64,000 nucleotides of DNA from Oscarella lobularis. Lineage: Eukaryota; Porifera; Homoscleromorpha; Homosclerophorida; Oscarellidae. Positions 32,885-43,968 of the stretch are shown here, piece after piece. How positions within the stretch are numbered: position 1 is the first letter of the stretch; each line of letters starts with the position of its first letter. The DNA lies in assembly GCF_947507565.1 (NCBI RefSeq), contig NC_089180.1:2852001-2916000 (forward strand), written 5' to 3'. The notes beneath the pieces are model-generated. The model was not told the DNA's origin. It worked only from the letters and a program-made list of their open reading frames with translations, and did not search any database. A program made the position numbers and the translations under genes.

Positions 32885-32888
32885 TCAA

Positions 32889-33193
32889 CGGGTCCCTGAA
32901 TAAAACATTTTAATACATGGGCGTTTACTACGTGAAGAGTTTATAGTAAGCGCCTACCCCTATCTTCTGGACAAAAGTTGTACAAACGCCCATGGGCGTT
33001 TACTCGTTTACGGTATTACAATACACGCGCATGCAGCCCCATTCTCAGTCCTACAAGCGCATGCGCCTGTAAACCAGAGTCTACGGTATATTGCATGTGT
33101 ATACAAAACAATACCAGCGTGGGAGTTGACCAACCTGAGAAAGCTTTAACTCCGCTATAGTCTGTTAGCTTTTCTTTAACTTTTTTCCTAATC
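32889..33193. other. Non-coding, with a palindrome
   Basis: AAACGCCCATGGGCGTTT lies at 32985-33002, and a related ATGGGCGTTTACTACG occurs about 70 bp before. It may be a short inverted-repeat element; the ends are not clear. Confidence 0.35.
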
Positions 33194-33766
33194 CTAACTT
33201 AAACAATTTGGTCTTGACACGTTGGACCGTTCCAAGTAAAATATGGACATCCGGCAAAACTGACGTTCAAGCTGGGACTCCTCAACGTCAACCAGTTGCT
33301 CATTGATCTCCAAATTAGCCAAACACCCCCCATAACTTGTTACGTTAACGCCATATCTAAGAACCTCTTTGTCCATCGTTGGTGAAGCGCCCTCATGTTC
33401 CATGCCACCGAGATAAAAGTTTTCCAGAATGTTGGACAAATAGGCGAGCACGTCTATTTCGAATGTAGTTCGGTGAGAAACTGCGTCGACTGTAACAGCG
33501 AAATTTGTCGTGTCTGTTGTCATGTTGACTGTGTGCCACGCGCCGTTATATAAGCAAAAGAGAAAAGAATTATCTTCTGACTGGTCACCCTTCTTGTACC
33601 TCAAATTCAATTCATCGACGCGTGACTCTATGAAAGAAAACCTCTTTTTTTGTTGCTGTACGCGGCTAGAAAAAGACCGTTCGGCCAACTCGATCGCATT
33701 CTGAAACTGACTTGAAGCTGGATGCTTGACGACGACGAAAAAGTTCATTTCGCGTATCCAGTGCAT
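33194..33766 (-). pseudogene. Laminin-G domain exon, frameshifted
   Basis: The minus strand encodes most of a laminin-G domain. In one frame: IQLQVSFRMRSSWPNGLFLA, AYSNKK. After a frameshift in an A7 run near 33652: LNLRYKKGDQSEDNS, LYNGAWHTVNMTT, FAVTVDAVSH, ENFYLGGMEHEG and YGGCLANLEINEQLVD. The W-H-T-V, FYLGG and GC-x-x-N-L-x-I-N motifs are diagnostic. LamG domains bind carbohydrate or protein ligands in laminins, neurexins, agrin and related extracellular animal proteins. A single base indel in a homopolymer could be either a sequencing error or real decay. No signal peptide or other exons were found nearby, so the parent gene cannot be named. Confidence 0.65.
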
Positions 33767-34836
33767 CAGAAATGCATTCCTTTGTCAACCGCTGAAGGAC
33801 AGCCATTGGAGCTCTAGCTTGCGCTTTTGAATTTCATCTCTTTTAAGAGTCTTACTTCAAAGAAGGGGAGGCTCTGCTTGGGGGGCTTTAGCCCTCCTAG
33901 CCCCCCCGCCTGTTTCGCCACCTATGGACTGGGAGGGCGTTTTCTTCTCAAACGAGCATCGGTTTGTTCCGACTGAGAAACACAGGCGCATCGTCTGATT
34001 TAGCAACTTAGTTGAGCACACGTGATTTAGGATTGTCGCGTCGCACGAGCGCGCTACGACAGACGCGGGCGTAGTGTCCATGTTTTCCACGGATTCCGCA
34101 TACTGCGTTCGCGGCAGGGCAATAGACCATATTAGATAGGAGGAGCCTGTTCAGGCATGCGCATACGTCAACAGTTAAGTCCGGAACACCTCGTCTGCTA
34201 AAACAAGCCTGTTTCCAAGATCAGCTTCTTAACGTGGCAAATTGCCGCTTTCCCAGCGGTTTCGCACGTTCAATAGCACTGCGTATCGTGTCTTTAGCTA
34301 TGTTACAGTGCCCGTCAGCATAAACGCCCGCGCGCGTTAGTTCTTTTCGAAAGCGCGCAGTTCAAATTTTAGAACCTTTACGTGTTCCTAAACCGTTTCT
34401 TCTGACGATGCATTGGTATAATACGCATTTCTACCATCAGACGTTTCATAATTCATAGTCAGACTATTTATTTTTTCGGAATTTTCTTAAAACGTCTTTT
34501 TTCTCATACGTCTTTGGTGAGGCGTTTTTGAGAAGAGCTGCTTTTAGCACACTTTTATGACCTCTTTACCAGCGAAATTGTCAATGTAAAAAGTCGATCT
34601 TTCACTTTGTTATCAAAGAATCTGCGCAAATCAATCATTTTAGGATTTCTTATAGTTCTTCTGCTTTGGTGTCAATTAGTGACATCTTTGGAAGAGAACG
34701 TGAGGAAGTCGTGATTGTCGTCTTGTTCAGATTGGCATCTAATTAGCGCCCTTATTTTCTAAATGCAAAATTTTTTATGTAAACTGCTTTGGCACGTGAC
34801 GTGTGACGTGCCTTATTTCTCTACAGCGCAGTCTCG
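33767..34836. other. No recognisable gene
   Basis: A GC-rich block (33870-33925, CTAGCCCCCCCGCC) and a motif GCATAAACGC...GTTCAAATTT near 34320, resembling the 106-bp repeat core of 1835-2046, are the only notable sequences. Confidence 0.35.
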
Positions 34837-35367
34837 ATGGCTTTCTCTTCCTTTTTCGTGAATTGCCAGCTTCGCGGCGTCCGCTTTCGAAACGGATACC
34901 GTTCCGCGGAGTCAGACGATGCACTTATTTTCAGTCGTCGACCCACTAATGCGCACGACCGAAATGCAATCGTTGGTCTGTACGGTGGAGCCGAACTGGG
35001 CTACGTTGAAGCAGACGTAGCCGCCATTCTCAGTCCTCTTATTGACGAGTACGCGATTGGCGATTTCTTGTCTAGACGCATTATTTCTCCAAGAGCTTCT
35101 CTTTACATTTCTTCGCGGGACCCCGTACTCAAACAATCCCAAAGCATATCAAAGCTGGCGTTTTCGATTCGAGTATGGGACATCGAATTAGAAGTCGAAT
35201 GCCAAGGCACGTCGATTCCTGAGGAAAAAATGACGTCCGTCTTCGCTCAGTTCAAAGAACGAGGAAACACGGTGACGTGGAATGAAAGCAGCGGTCGACT
35301 TACCAAAGAGCCGTCGGAATCGGTAGTTTTTCCAATTGACGACGATCTGTATGCTTGTATGCTCTGA
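34837..35367 (+). CDS. Stand-alone HIRAN-domain protein, single exon
   Basis: An intact 176-residue frame starts MAFSSFFVNCQLRGV and ends DDDLYACML. Residues about 7-75 form a HIRAN-like domain: GVRFRNGYRS, then RRPTNAHDRNAIVGLY (the N-x-H/Y-D-x-N-A-I/V signature), then LGYVEADVAAILSPLIDEY. The remaining ~100 residues contain AFSIRVWDIELEVEC, perhaps an extra beta-rich part, and have no recognised motif. Family knowledge: HIRAN recognises single-stranded 3' DNA ends. An AATAAA occurs about 180 bases downstream. It is divergent from the HIRAN protein at 8755-9184 but shares the domain order and the lack of any fused enzyme, so a small lineage-specific family is likely. It could be transposon-associated. 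Confidence 0.65.
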   Translation: MAFSSFFVNCQLRGVRFRNGYRSAESDDALIFSRRPTNAHDRNAIVGLYGGAELGYVEADVAAILSPLIDEYAIGDFLSRRIISPRASLYISSRDPVLKQSQSISKLAFSIRVWDIELEVECQGTSIPEEKMTSVFAQFKERGNTVTWNESSGRLTKEPSESVVFPIDDDLYACML

Positions 35368-35699
35368 AGGCGCAATGACTACGTGGTTGCTGCTACGTAA
35401 TGTTCTTCGAATGTGTAGAATCCAGCAGTAGAGCTGATTTTAATTAGACTGAGAATACAAAGATGCGGCTTAATGCTGAAGAGAATTTAGTTTCCTTGTT
35501 CAACATTGTCGATTTTTTGCACAAAGAAACAGCCTATACGTACAAATAAAAATTGGTTTGGTACTGTAATACTCGTCCTCTTTAGAAAAACTTCGATTGT
35601 TACAACATTGCTGCTTCTCGTTTGTTTTGTACTGCAGCCGTTGCCGAGGAAATCAGTAAACTCCGTGCTCAATTTCACTCTGACTGATTCGACGTAGAG

Positions 35700-36746
35700 A
35701 ATTAGATGTCTGTTCCTAAGCAATTGTTGCTTTTTAAATACTTGCTGCAAACTGCTCAAGAAAAAACTTACGATGGTTACGGTTGTTTTATCGCGTTCAC
35801 TGATCTCGCAGCTATCCAACTGCTACAAGTTTGTGAAGCTGTTTATCGCACACAGCTCCAAGTCGGCCGCGCAAATATCTTTTCACCGCGTCAAACCCGA
35901 GTCCGTAACAACAATCGGTACAGTGTATTCGTAATTGAATTGTCATCTCGTCTCGATTGAACCGCGCAAAAGTCTCTGATTTGAGAAGTATCTTACGTAC
36001 AATTTAAGTATCTGTACTTTTAGGTTGCTCTAGTGGTTGGATTCCTAATGCAGATTTGGTATTCATTTCCAAAACCAACACATCTGATTATCACGATGAA
36101 ATGAACAGCACTCACTTTGCTGAGTAGTTCAAAAAAAAGCTTGTTCCAAATTTGCCACCACGATCAGTAATTGTTCTCGATAACGCCCCATATTACAACG
36201 TGGTGGTTGAAAAAGTTCCGGTGAAATCTTTCACGAAAACGTTCATGAGAGAGTGGCTAACCAAGCATGAAATTCCTTGAAACAACGGAGATCTAAAAAA
36301 AAAAATGTTTTAAAAAGATAAAGAAACATCTTTTCAAAAAAAGTATGGTGTCGATGGCATTGCAAAGACTGCGGGCCACAGCGTTTTAAGGTCACCTATT
36401 GCGCACTGTTAATTAAATCCGATAAAACTTGTCTGGGCGAGCGTAAAAAACTACTTGAATTAAGAAGCATAACGCGACCTTCAGGCTTACCGACTTGAAG
36501 GAGCTTGTTGCGCTCGCTTTTAATAACGTTACTCCCGAAATTTGGTCGAACTGTTGCCGGAAAGCCGAGAAAAATGAGCAACGGTATTGGAGAAACGACG
36601 GTCTGCAAGAGGACGCCGTTGAACAAGTTCTCATTGATCTCGGAGAAAAAGATGACAGCAGTAGCAAAGAGAGCTCAATGGATGACAGCGAAACAGATAG
36701 TGAAGTTATGGACGAAGACGATAGGAGAGCTGTGAGTACATTCTAA
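35700..36746 (+). pseudogene. IS630/Tc1-like DDE transposase, decayed
   Basis: After an unclear start the frames read SSGWIPNADLVFISKTNTSD, YHDEMNSTHF, NLPPRSVIVLDNAPYYNVVV (second Asp), FTKTFMREWLTKHEIP, GHSVLRSPIAHC and, after a stop, LNPIKLVWASVKN (third acidic residue replaced by Lys). The tail is LKELVALAFNNVTPEIWSNC, RYWRNDGLQEDAVEQVLIDL, then an acidic end and TAA. Motif order matches a Tc1/IS630 group common in insects and cnidarians. At least three stops or frameshifts are present. 36747-37091 has no gene. Confidence 0.75.
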
Positions 36747-37091
36747 GAAGTGCTGCCTAATTAGATAACTTGATTAGGACGTCACGAGATCATGACGTAT
36801 TCGCTGACACGCCTCTTCAGTCATGCACAACGTCGAAGTCAATTCCATTGTAATTGGAAGCTCAAGCGCGTTAAAACCAAGTTAAAAACCGTCCTAATCA
36901 GACGTTCTACGACGAAGATATGGCCGATTTTCAATCGGCCAAGTGAACGTGAACGGACTGTACATATATTCCTTCGTTTGATGAAAAGATGTTAGAGTGC
37001 GTGCAAGAGGAATCGAAGAAGAGTCGAAGCGGTTTACGGCAGCTGCGTGCAATATAGGGGCTAACCCCACAGCGTAATTAAAAGCAATTGC

Positions 37092-38399
37092 TTAGTCCAA
37101 CTCCACATCCTCGTCGATCTCCTTGTTCGCCTTTTCTCCTTCCGTTGCGTCGGCGACGTTGGGTTGTTCTTTCTGGCTCTCCGCGTCAGCGTTCTCCGCT
37201 TGAACCTCCTCGTGCCCCTCGTCGCTGTCGGCGTTCGCTTCGGAATTCTCCTCGCGGGCGTCGTCTCGTCGTTCGTCGTTCGCTGGCACGTCCACCTCTT
37301 CCCGAATGCACGATATCGCCGCTCGTTCCGATGCTCCTCCCCTTCGCTCGACGTCACGACGTGGGCATTGGCGAGCGATGTGACCCGTTTCGTTGCATTG
37401 AAAACACTTTCGCGTCGTTCCTTCGCTGCATTCCCTCGCCAGGTGACCATCCTTGCCGCAATTATAACAGGAGCGAGTCTCACTTCGCCGACGCGCCTCG
37501 AGCTCGTTTTCGCGCGAATCGCCTTTCGGCATTCCGCAAAGTTGTCCTAGCATCGTTTCGATTCTTTTCATCCTTTCTTCAAGCGCCGCAACTTGTGGAT
37601 CCTGCGCCGACGCAACGGCGCTTATGCGCGGCGCACTTCGCTCTCTCGATCGGTGTCCTCCTCGATACGGAGCGGCAAAAGTCGGGTCGCCAGAACGTCT
37701 TTCGCAAACAGCATCAGCTCCGCCGCGCGCGTAATTGTCTGGTCGAACGTGTCGACGGGGTTCACCTCCAGCTCGAAACTGATTTCTCCAGGTAGTCCGG
37801 CGACGAATTTCTGTATCAACTGATCTTCCCTTGTCGCGTCGTCCAGATTCGGAAGCGCTTTGTCCAACAGTCGCTTGATTTCGCGCGCGTACTGCTCGAT
37901 TGACTCGTGCGTCTTCCACGTTCGCTCGCCTAGCTGCCGACTCGCCAATCGTCGCTGCTCTCGCGTGTCCGGCACGAAGGAACGACTGAGAGCGTCCCTT
38001 AGCTGCTGGTAAGTCGCCGCACCGCCTCGCTGCACGCGCTCGAAGATCGCCCACGCGCGACCCTTTAGAAACGTCGGAAGCATTCGACGTCGCGTGGCGT
38101 CGTCCCAAACGTTTGCGTCGCTGCACGCTTCGAATTGTCTGATCCATCGTTGGAAGTCGCCGTCCGAGAATTTGTCAGGCGTCGCCGCCTGTCGCTGTAT
38201 CACATTGACCTCCGTCCGCAACCGCCGCATTTGGCACGTTCGCCGCCGCATTTGGCGCGTTCGCTGCAACGTTCTGCCCTCCGCCGTCAGCGTTGTTCGC
38301 TGGCGCATTCGGTTGCGCGTTCTGTCCTCCGCCGTCAGCGTTGTTCGCAGGCGCATTCGGTTGCCCGTTCGGTTGCGCGTTCTGTCCGTCGCCGTTCAT
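37092..38399 (-). pseudogene. Ty3/gypsy gag with two zinc knuckles, frameshifted
   Basis: ATG 38399 (MNGDGQNAQPN) opens an Asn/Pro/Gly/Ala-rich N-terminus with two copies of PNAPANNADGGGQN. After a shift near 38200 the capsid region reads ATPDKFSDGDFQRWIRQFEA, LPTFLKGRAWAIFERV, LSRSFVPDTREQ and LIQKFVAGLPGEISFE. After another shift near 37640 the C-terminal part has two CCHC knuckles, CYNCGKDGHLAREC and CFQCNETGHIARQC, then an acidic tail ending in a stop at 37092. Gag packages the element's RNA into particles. No protease, RT or integrase follows, so the element is either truncated after gag or a gag-only derivative. The two frameshifts could be decay. Confidence 0.8.
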
Positions 38400-38440
38400 T
38401 TCGCTTCGTCTTCACCAGTCTCTTCGGAGTCGTACGGTTT

Positions 38441-38460
38441 GGATCCGAGTCCTGTCACCA
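38441..38460 (-). other. Primer-binding site
   Basis: Read on the minus strand, TGGTGACAGGACTCGGATCC starts one base after the CA that ends the LTR. It begins with the TGG complementary to a tRNA 3' CCA, as expected for minus-strand priming, and the complement contains a T-arm-like CCGAGTCC. Confidence 0.65.
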
Positions 38461-38461
38461 A

Positions 38462-38713
38462 TGTAACGTCGTCGCCTCTTCGGTTCTCGATCGTCGTCGC
38501 TCGCTCGCTGATTCGCTTCGGTCGCTCCGCTCGCTCACGAGTTCGTTAACGTTTTTATTGAACTTCACTGCTCGCACACACTCGACTGGACTACAGACTC
38601 TCGACTACTCGCACACGCACAGACTCCCCTATTAGCACGCATACGCATCCAATCATCGGCCGCCTCCACTTAACTAATTAAAACATAAATGTCCCGGAGT
38701 GCCCTTCACTACA
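38462..38713 (-). repeat. 5' LTR of the Ty3/gypsy element
   Basis: On the minus strand the segment starts TGTAGTGAAGGGC and ends GACGACGTTACA (TG...CA), is 252 bp long, and contains AATAAA about 90 bp before its 3' end. It is followed by a primer-binding site and the gag start. Similarity of its ends to the LTR at 350-497 suggests related families. No 3' LTR is present in the window. Confidence 0.7.
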
Positions 38714-38845
38714 TCCGTTCTTCCTTCGAAGGACGGATTTTCGTTCAACATGTAGGCTAAATGTTTTTTATAATGATTTACTTTTCTTTAGCTGCATGGA
38801 ACTTTTAGTCCAATTTGTCGTTCATTGAATAAAATCGTCATTAGA

Positions 38846-41395
38846 ATGGACAGCTCGAAAGCCGGCGATTCCTTGAAGAGATCTTTGCCTCTGTGGTCTC
38901 CAACGGGCCATACCCCCACGTCGAAGTCCGCTAGAGCCGATCAGCATGAACCGGCGGCACCAGCTGCGAGTCCACGAGCGCGAAAATCACTTTTCGAGCC
39001 ATTAAGAGCACGCTGGTCGGAAGAAGAGGACATGGCCTTGCTTAAAATAATTTCGAGCGAAAACGAGCGGTGGCCGCGAGACGCGGGCGTATTGGCGGTT
39101 TGGATCGACGCTGCTGCAAAATTGACAACGGAGACGGGATTTCCTCGTACAGGTATAGCAAGAACATCAATGGGTCATACTATCGTCATACCATAATTAT
39201 GCGACCAGCTGCATCGTGTCGAGCTCGAATCATGAAAAAATATAGATTTCGCCATAACAGCGCAATGGAAGCTTACCTCTTTTTGGAGACGGCGGTTGTC
39301 GAAAATCATTCACGTGCAACGCAAACGGAGAGGCAAGAAATTTTGACGGGTGTTCAAACAGACAGTGTCATTGCTGACATCGATTTCCTCTTTGGCACTT
39401 TGTCGTCACGAGAAAAGGTTTAGTAAGAGTATCTTTTCCTGCAAAGCATTAGCAAAGGGTTGCAATTGGCAGATACAATTTATGAATAGGGCATTTTCTT
39501 TGCTGTGCCAGGATAAGGGAATCCACCAAGAGTGTAGTGGCTTCATCGAGGACTCATTGAACGGAACGAAAAACCTTCAGAACGCAGGTAAATGCTATCA
39601 CTTATTACTTTCTTCAAAGTACATGCCCGTGTTTAGGACGATCTAACATGATTGCAGGACTGGCACGCTGCATTGGCGTTAAGACCAGTCAAGGAAATGA
39701 AGCAAGATTGCCATTAGATCGCATCCAACGGGTCTGATAGAATATCAGATACTCTTTTTCAATTCCTCGCACCGCAACACGGTTTGTTCTTGCATAGAGT
39801 TTCAAATTTGAGATAATTATGTTGTCTAAATTTAAGATTCCTCAGTGTCCACCAGACTACCTGTCTTGGGCAGATACCATGTACCATAGCTTCGGCAATA
39901 GGTGGTTCAATCTTCATCGAGGTCCTGGGTGGTCATCTATACCTCCCCTACTGATGACGTCGTGTCGAGTATGCATGACTACTTGATCGTACCAACGCCA
40001 TTATTCGAATGGATTAACCACTGTTCTGCAAGCTAAGATAAACGTTGCAGCGCCTTCTCTCAGCAAAATTTACCGTGACTTCTCTGAAGGCAAATATAAC
40101 AAGTCGTCTGCAGTACAGGTAGGGCATGCAGCGTCACATAAACTTACTCTATAATTAGCGACTTATTTTTGAAGACGGCAGCACTTGATGACGCGCAGAA
40201 ATCGCTCCCAGATTCCCACTATTGGATGAAAGCCGACGCCTGCGACATACTGGCTGGCGTGCAGGAATCTGTAAAGGGAGAATGGTCGGGTGATGTTGAC
40301 TTGAACGACAGGAGTTTGGAGGCGGAGAAGGAAATATACACGACATTGAAAAAGAAGATGGTAAATCTTGGAAAGGAGGACAGTCATGAAGCATTGACTG
40401 GCGATGCTGGCTACATTCTATCAAAACTGAGCGCATACAAACAACGTCTTCAAAAGAGTCAAGAATAGTTCCGTTCAATTAGCCATTAATTATTTCCATC
40501 ATTTTTTTAGAACTTGAAGACAAACAGAAGTCCCTGCGCAAAAGCAAGAGCTCCAGCGACAAAGAACGTCTGCCTCTTCTCTGGGAAATTCATGATTTGA
40601 AAACGGCAATCGACGACAACGAGAAAATCAAAAGTAGTCTGTTGATAATACAAGCATCCAACGAAGAAGACTTCCGTGATATATTTCTACTATCGCAACG
40701 GTGACCGTGAAAATTTTGTTAAAATGTACCATGCAGCAGAGTTAATACTGCGTAGATTCGTGAGGAGGGTCCGGCACTTCTTGAAGGAATAACACGTCTC
40801 GTCAGAGTTCCAGCGACGCACGCAATGGTGTTTATGATAAGTCCAGAGGAACGAAGCAAGAAGCCTTATGCTACGCCGGTCCAACTAGTTCCTTGTAGAG
40901 GAATGACCGATGCTACAGTTAGAGATCTAACCAACGGAATTAAGCGTGCTATGGTGGAAGGAAATATGAAAGTTAGAGGTAATGTACATCGGAAATGTAT
41001 AAAATAGACTTTTATTTCCAATAGGCTTCGTTACGGACGGAGAATTTAATTCTCTCCGTTCACGAGGTGAATCACGGCCTGTCCATATTTTTCAAATTCG
41101 GCCAGATGTTCGCAAGAAAGTCAGCAGTTGGAGTTTGACTACAATGCAGAACATGTTAATGCCATCACGTACGTTTCTCAATGGTATTGAAATGGTGCAG
41201 GCCATATCTGGCTTGTTTATAGGAAATGAGGAGAATCCGGTAGCCGTGACAAAAAATGACAACGTCACACAGGACATTCTGCGCTACATTCGACGCGAAC
41301 TAAACAAAGGACGACTTTGGCTAACAGCGGTACGAGAGATTCGTATGAAAATGATTCCTGAAGGCTATTCTGTGGACAGTTTGGAGTGGCGGTAA
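38846..41395 (+). CDS. Ten-exon gene with SANT/Myb-like N-terminus, unknown function
   Basis: Exons inferred from splice signals and phase: 38846-39152, 39209-39417, 39512-39587, 39658-39731, 39798-39921, 40051-40118, 40175-40457, 40511-40700, 40756-40978, 41025-41395 (stop TAA). Introns are 46-129 nt, all GT-AG. Phases agree at every junction except exon 8 to 9, where I find no in-frame donor. Length is about 640 residues. Residues about 50-115 (RARWSEEEDMALLKIISSEN, TGFPRT, AASCRARIMKKYRF) look like a SANT/Myb-type DNA-binding domain. The middle contains LSAYKQRLQKKLEDKQKS, a coiled coil, and the C-terminal part has YATPVQLVPCRGMTDATV and GFVTDGEFNSLRSRGESRP. I do not recognise the family; a role in DNA binding is an inference. 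It could be a host gene or a domesticated transposon gene. A coding break at exon 8/9 cannot be ruled out. Confidence 0.5.
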
Positions 41396-41700
41396 ATTCA
41401 TTCCACGTTATGTAGCATATTTGGCGCTATGATTACTTTGATGCAGACATCCTCGCAAATGCTGCCAATGAAAGCGAGAAAGACTGCCTTCGATCGCTTT
41501 TGGCACAGAGGCGAACTGTTGGCGTAAGCGGCGGAGAACGCAAAACCGCGAAAATGGAATTTCGAGTATATTTCGCTAAATTTTCTCGCTGTCGATTCTA
41601 TGAGGACGAATAATATTGGACGCACATATCTTCTCTTCGCTTTCGCTGCGTATAAACCAACTTGAAGAAGGCGGGGTTAGGAAAAAATTATTAATTATTC

Positions 41701-41889
41701 TTATTTGCAATAAAGTAAATGATTAGGCTCACTTGGTGAATGTTTGTTCATAGTTGGTTTTTCGGTGTCTGGAGATTTCTCACGAGATGCTGACTCCATC
41801 GTTGGATCCGGAGGAGGATTCGGATCGCTTTCTATCTCGAGAGGCTCTCTGTGCTTGGTGCGACACGTCAAAGACTTCTTACGAGGCAT
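41701..41889 (-). CDS. Short charged frame, 62 residues, unassigned
   Basis: ATG 41889 opens MPRKKSLTCRTKHREP, a Pro/Ser/Glu-rich disordered protein ending in NHLLYCK, 3 bases after an acceptor-like TTTTTTAG. It may be a first coding exon of something larger or chance. 41396-41700 and 41890-42243 hold no other gene, although the latter is CpG-rich with a small inverted repeat around GCGCATGTGTTTGTCCGC. Confidence 0.25.
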   Translation of the reverse strand: MPRKKSLTCRTKHREPLEIESDPNPPPDPTMESASREKSPDTEKPTMNKHSPSEPNHLLYCK

Positions 41890-42243
41890 ACCCTAAAAAA
41901 GAGTTGGTGAGAAAACGGCTTAAATAAGACGAACCGCAAGCCGCAGCAAGAAAATCGTGTTTTTATACGGGAAAGCCACTGAGGAATCCATAACGACCCT
42001 GGCAGGGCGGACAAACCCGAGCGCATGTGTTTGTCCGCTCTGCTCTCTCGCGCAGCAGGGCGGACTTTCAAATACGCATGCGTCGTAGTTAGGGTGATAT
42101 CCCACTATCTCGCGTTCCACGTAGGAGCGCAGTTGCCCTCTTAGCTGTTTCATTTAACGATTTTTGTAAAGAAAAATTACCGGTAATTTCTGACAGTTAT
42201 CTTCTTCATAGTAAGACTCTAAGAGAGAAGATTTCGACATAAA

Positions 42244-43445
42244 TTCGAAGAGCTCTCTACAGCATACTACAACCCGAGACACGACCACAGTTTTGAAAAC
42301 ATTGGACAGATGACCTCTGTCTGCCCACATTGTTCTGCGCTGAAATGGAAAGGAGAATGCGCGTCTATGTGCTGCTCTCTAGGAAAGGTTTCACTCAATG
42401 CTCTCCCAGATCCACCCAAGCCTCTCAAGCGTCTCTTATCTTCCCCTGAAGCAGACGCTGCACATTTCAGAAATCACATAAGACTATACAATTCCTGCTT
42501 TCAAATGACATCTTTCGGAGTTAAGAATAGGGTGTTCGAAAGAGGCTTCATGCCCACGTTCAAAATTCAAGGACAAGTTTACCATTCAATAGGATCTCTA
42601 AGAGAAATTCCTTGGCAGCTGCCTGCTTTTCTGCAAATCTATTTTATAGAAAACGGCACCCAACAGGCACAGAGAAGAATGGAATTCTTTCCAACAGAGC
42701 GACAGCACATTCGCAATAGCTTGCTCTTACAGTTGCAGAACATGCTCCACATTTTCAATCCTCAAGTCGCGAATTTCAAAACAGCACGAGAACGATCTGT
42801 CCTAGACGAGAATTATCGAATTGTAATACGTGCTGACAAAACACCCATAGGAGAACACAGACGCCGCTACAACGCTCCCACTGCCAGCGAAGTTGCCGGG
42901 CTTATAGTCAACGAAGATGCGGGACAGAGAGATGTCGTTCTTCACTCAAGAAGTAATTCCCTTCAACGTGTATGTCAAACTCATATGTACTGCGATTCTT
43001 GGCAGTATCCCCTACTCTTTCCGCGCGGTGAAGAAGGATACCACCTGACTATGTGGCTAATTAATCCCGCCACAAGCGAAGAACGACCAGAACATAAAAT
43101 ATCTCCAAGACAATACTACGCTTACCGAATTATGCAGCGATCGGGGAAAATCCATACTCTCCTACGCGGAAAGGAATTATCACACCATTATCACACCGGT
43201 ATTTAGTCGACATGTACGCAAAAGTTGAATCCGAGCGACTTTCCTTCTTTCGCTACAATCAAAAAACTCTGAGAGCAGAAGATTACATTCATTTGAGAGA
43301 CGCTGTTAGAAACGACGGCAATGTTCAAAATGTTGGCCAATTAGTTGTATTGCCTTCAAGTTTTACAGCCGGACCTCGCTACATGCACGAAAGAATGCAG
43401 TCATCCCCGAACACCCTTAGCACGGTGTTGTCCGATCTCTGTTAG
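42244..43445 (+). pseudogene. Helitron N-terminal region (zinc finger and Helitron_like_N)
   Basis: The frame reads a CCHC-like MTSVCPHCSALKWKGECAS, then CCSLGKVSLNALPDPPKPL, FMPTFKIQGQVYHSIGSL, LQIYFIENG, DSWQYPLLFPRGEEGYHL, RQYYAYRIMQR; then after a one-base shift near 43195 VDMYAKVESERLSFFRYNQK, TLRAEDYIHLRDAV and QLVVLPSSFTAGPRYMHERM. This is the standard order leading to the Rep nuclease of Helitrons. The Rep HUH motifs and helicase are missing, so it is a 5'-derived fragment. It is the best of the three Helitron pieces in the window (see 9744-10095 and 29688-30029). 43446-43968 contains no recognisable domain. Confidence 0.8.
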
Positions 43446-43968
43446 TGCCTACAGCCAGTGCATTTATGATTATGGGAATCACATTGCCAGCCACACTTTA
43501 ATCTGCCCGGAAATATGTATTTTCTGTAAAAATCGGAATAGGGAACCTAGTGGCTATGCCTTTGCACCACAGATTTTAGGTGTTCTGTTTACATGTATAT
43601 ATCAAAAGAGCGATTCACCTGTCGAGTAAAGGTGGCAAAGAGTTACCCTTCCCTGCATGGCCCCCTCGGGTGCATGATCAAGTGACACGTTATCAGCTCG
43701 CAGTTGGGTTTGCGTGTTTAGAGCGAAGACAAACCCAACGTGCTCATTTACTGCGTTCCCTCGATGAGCGTTACTACTTCCGAGTACGAAGTCAGCTGGA
43801 ATAGAGAGTAATTAAACTCAAATGTTATGTGCCAGCTATGCTATGTAATATGCCTATATATGTACTCGTTACAGAAAGCTTTGTACACAATCCGAAGTTT
43901 TTATCTCTGCTGTGTTACTTTGGGCCTACGCACTGTTTTTTGTTAGAGGCCTTAAATAGAAAAGGGGC

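Noticed and set aside
37088-38635. Plus-strand Arg/Ser-rich frames over the gag region
   Set aside because: Shadows of the minus-strand gag, whose zinc knuckles and capsid motifs are clear.
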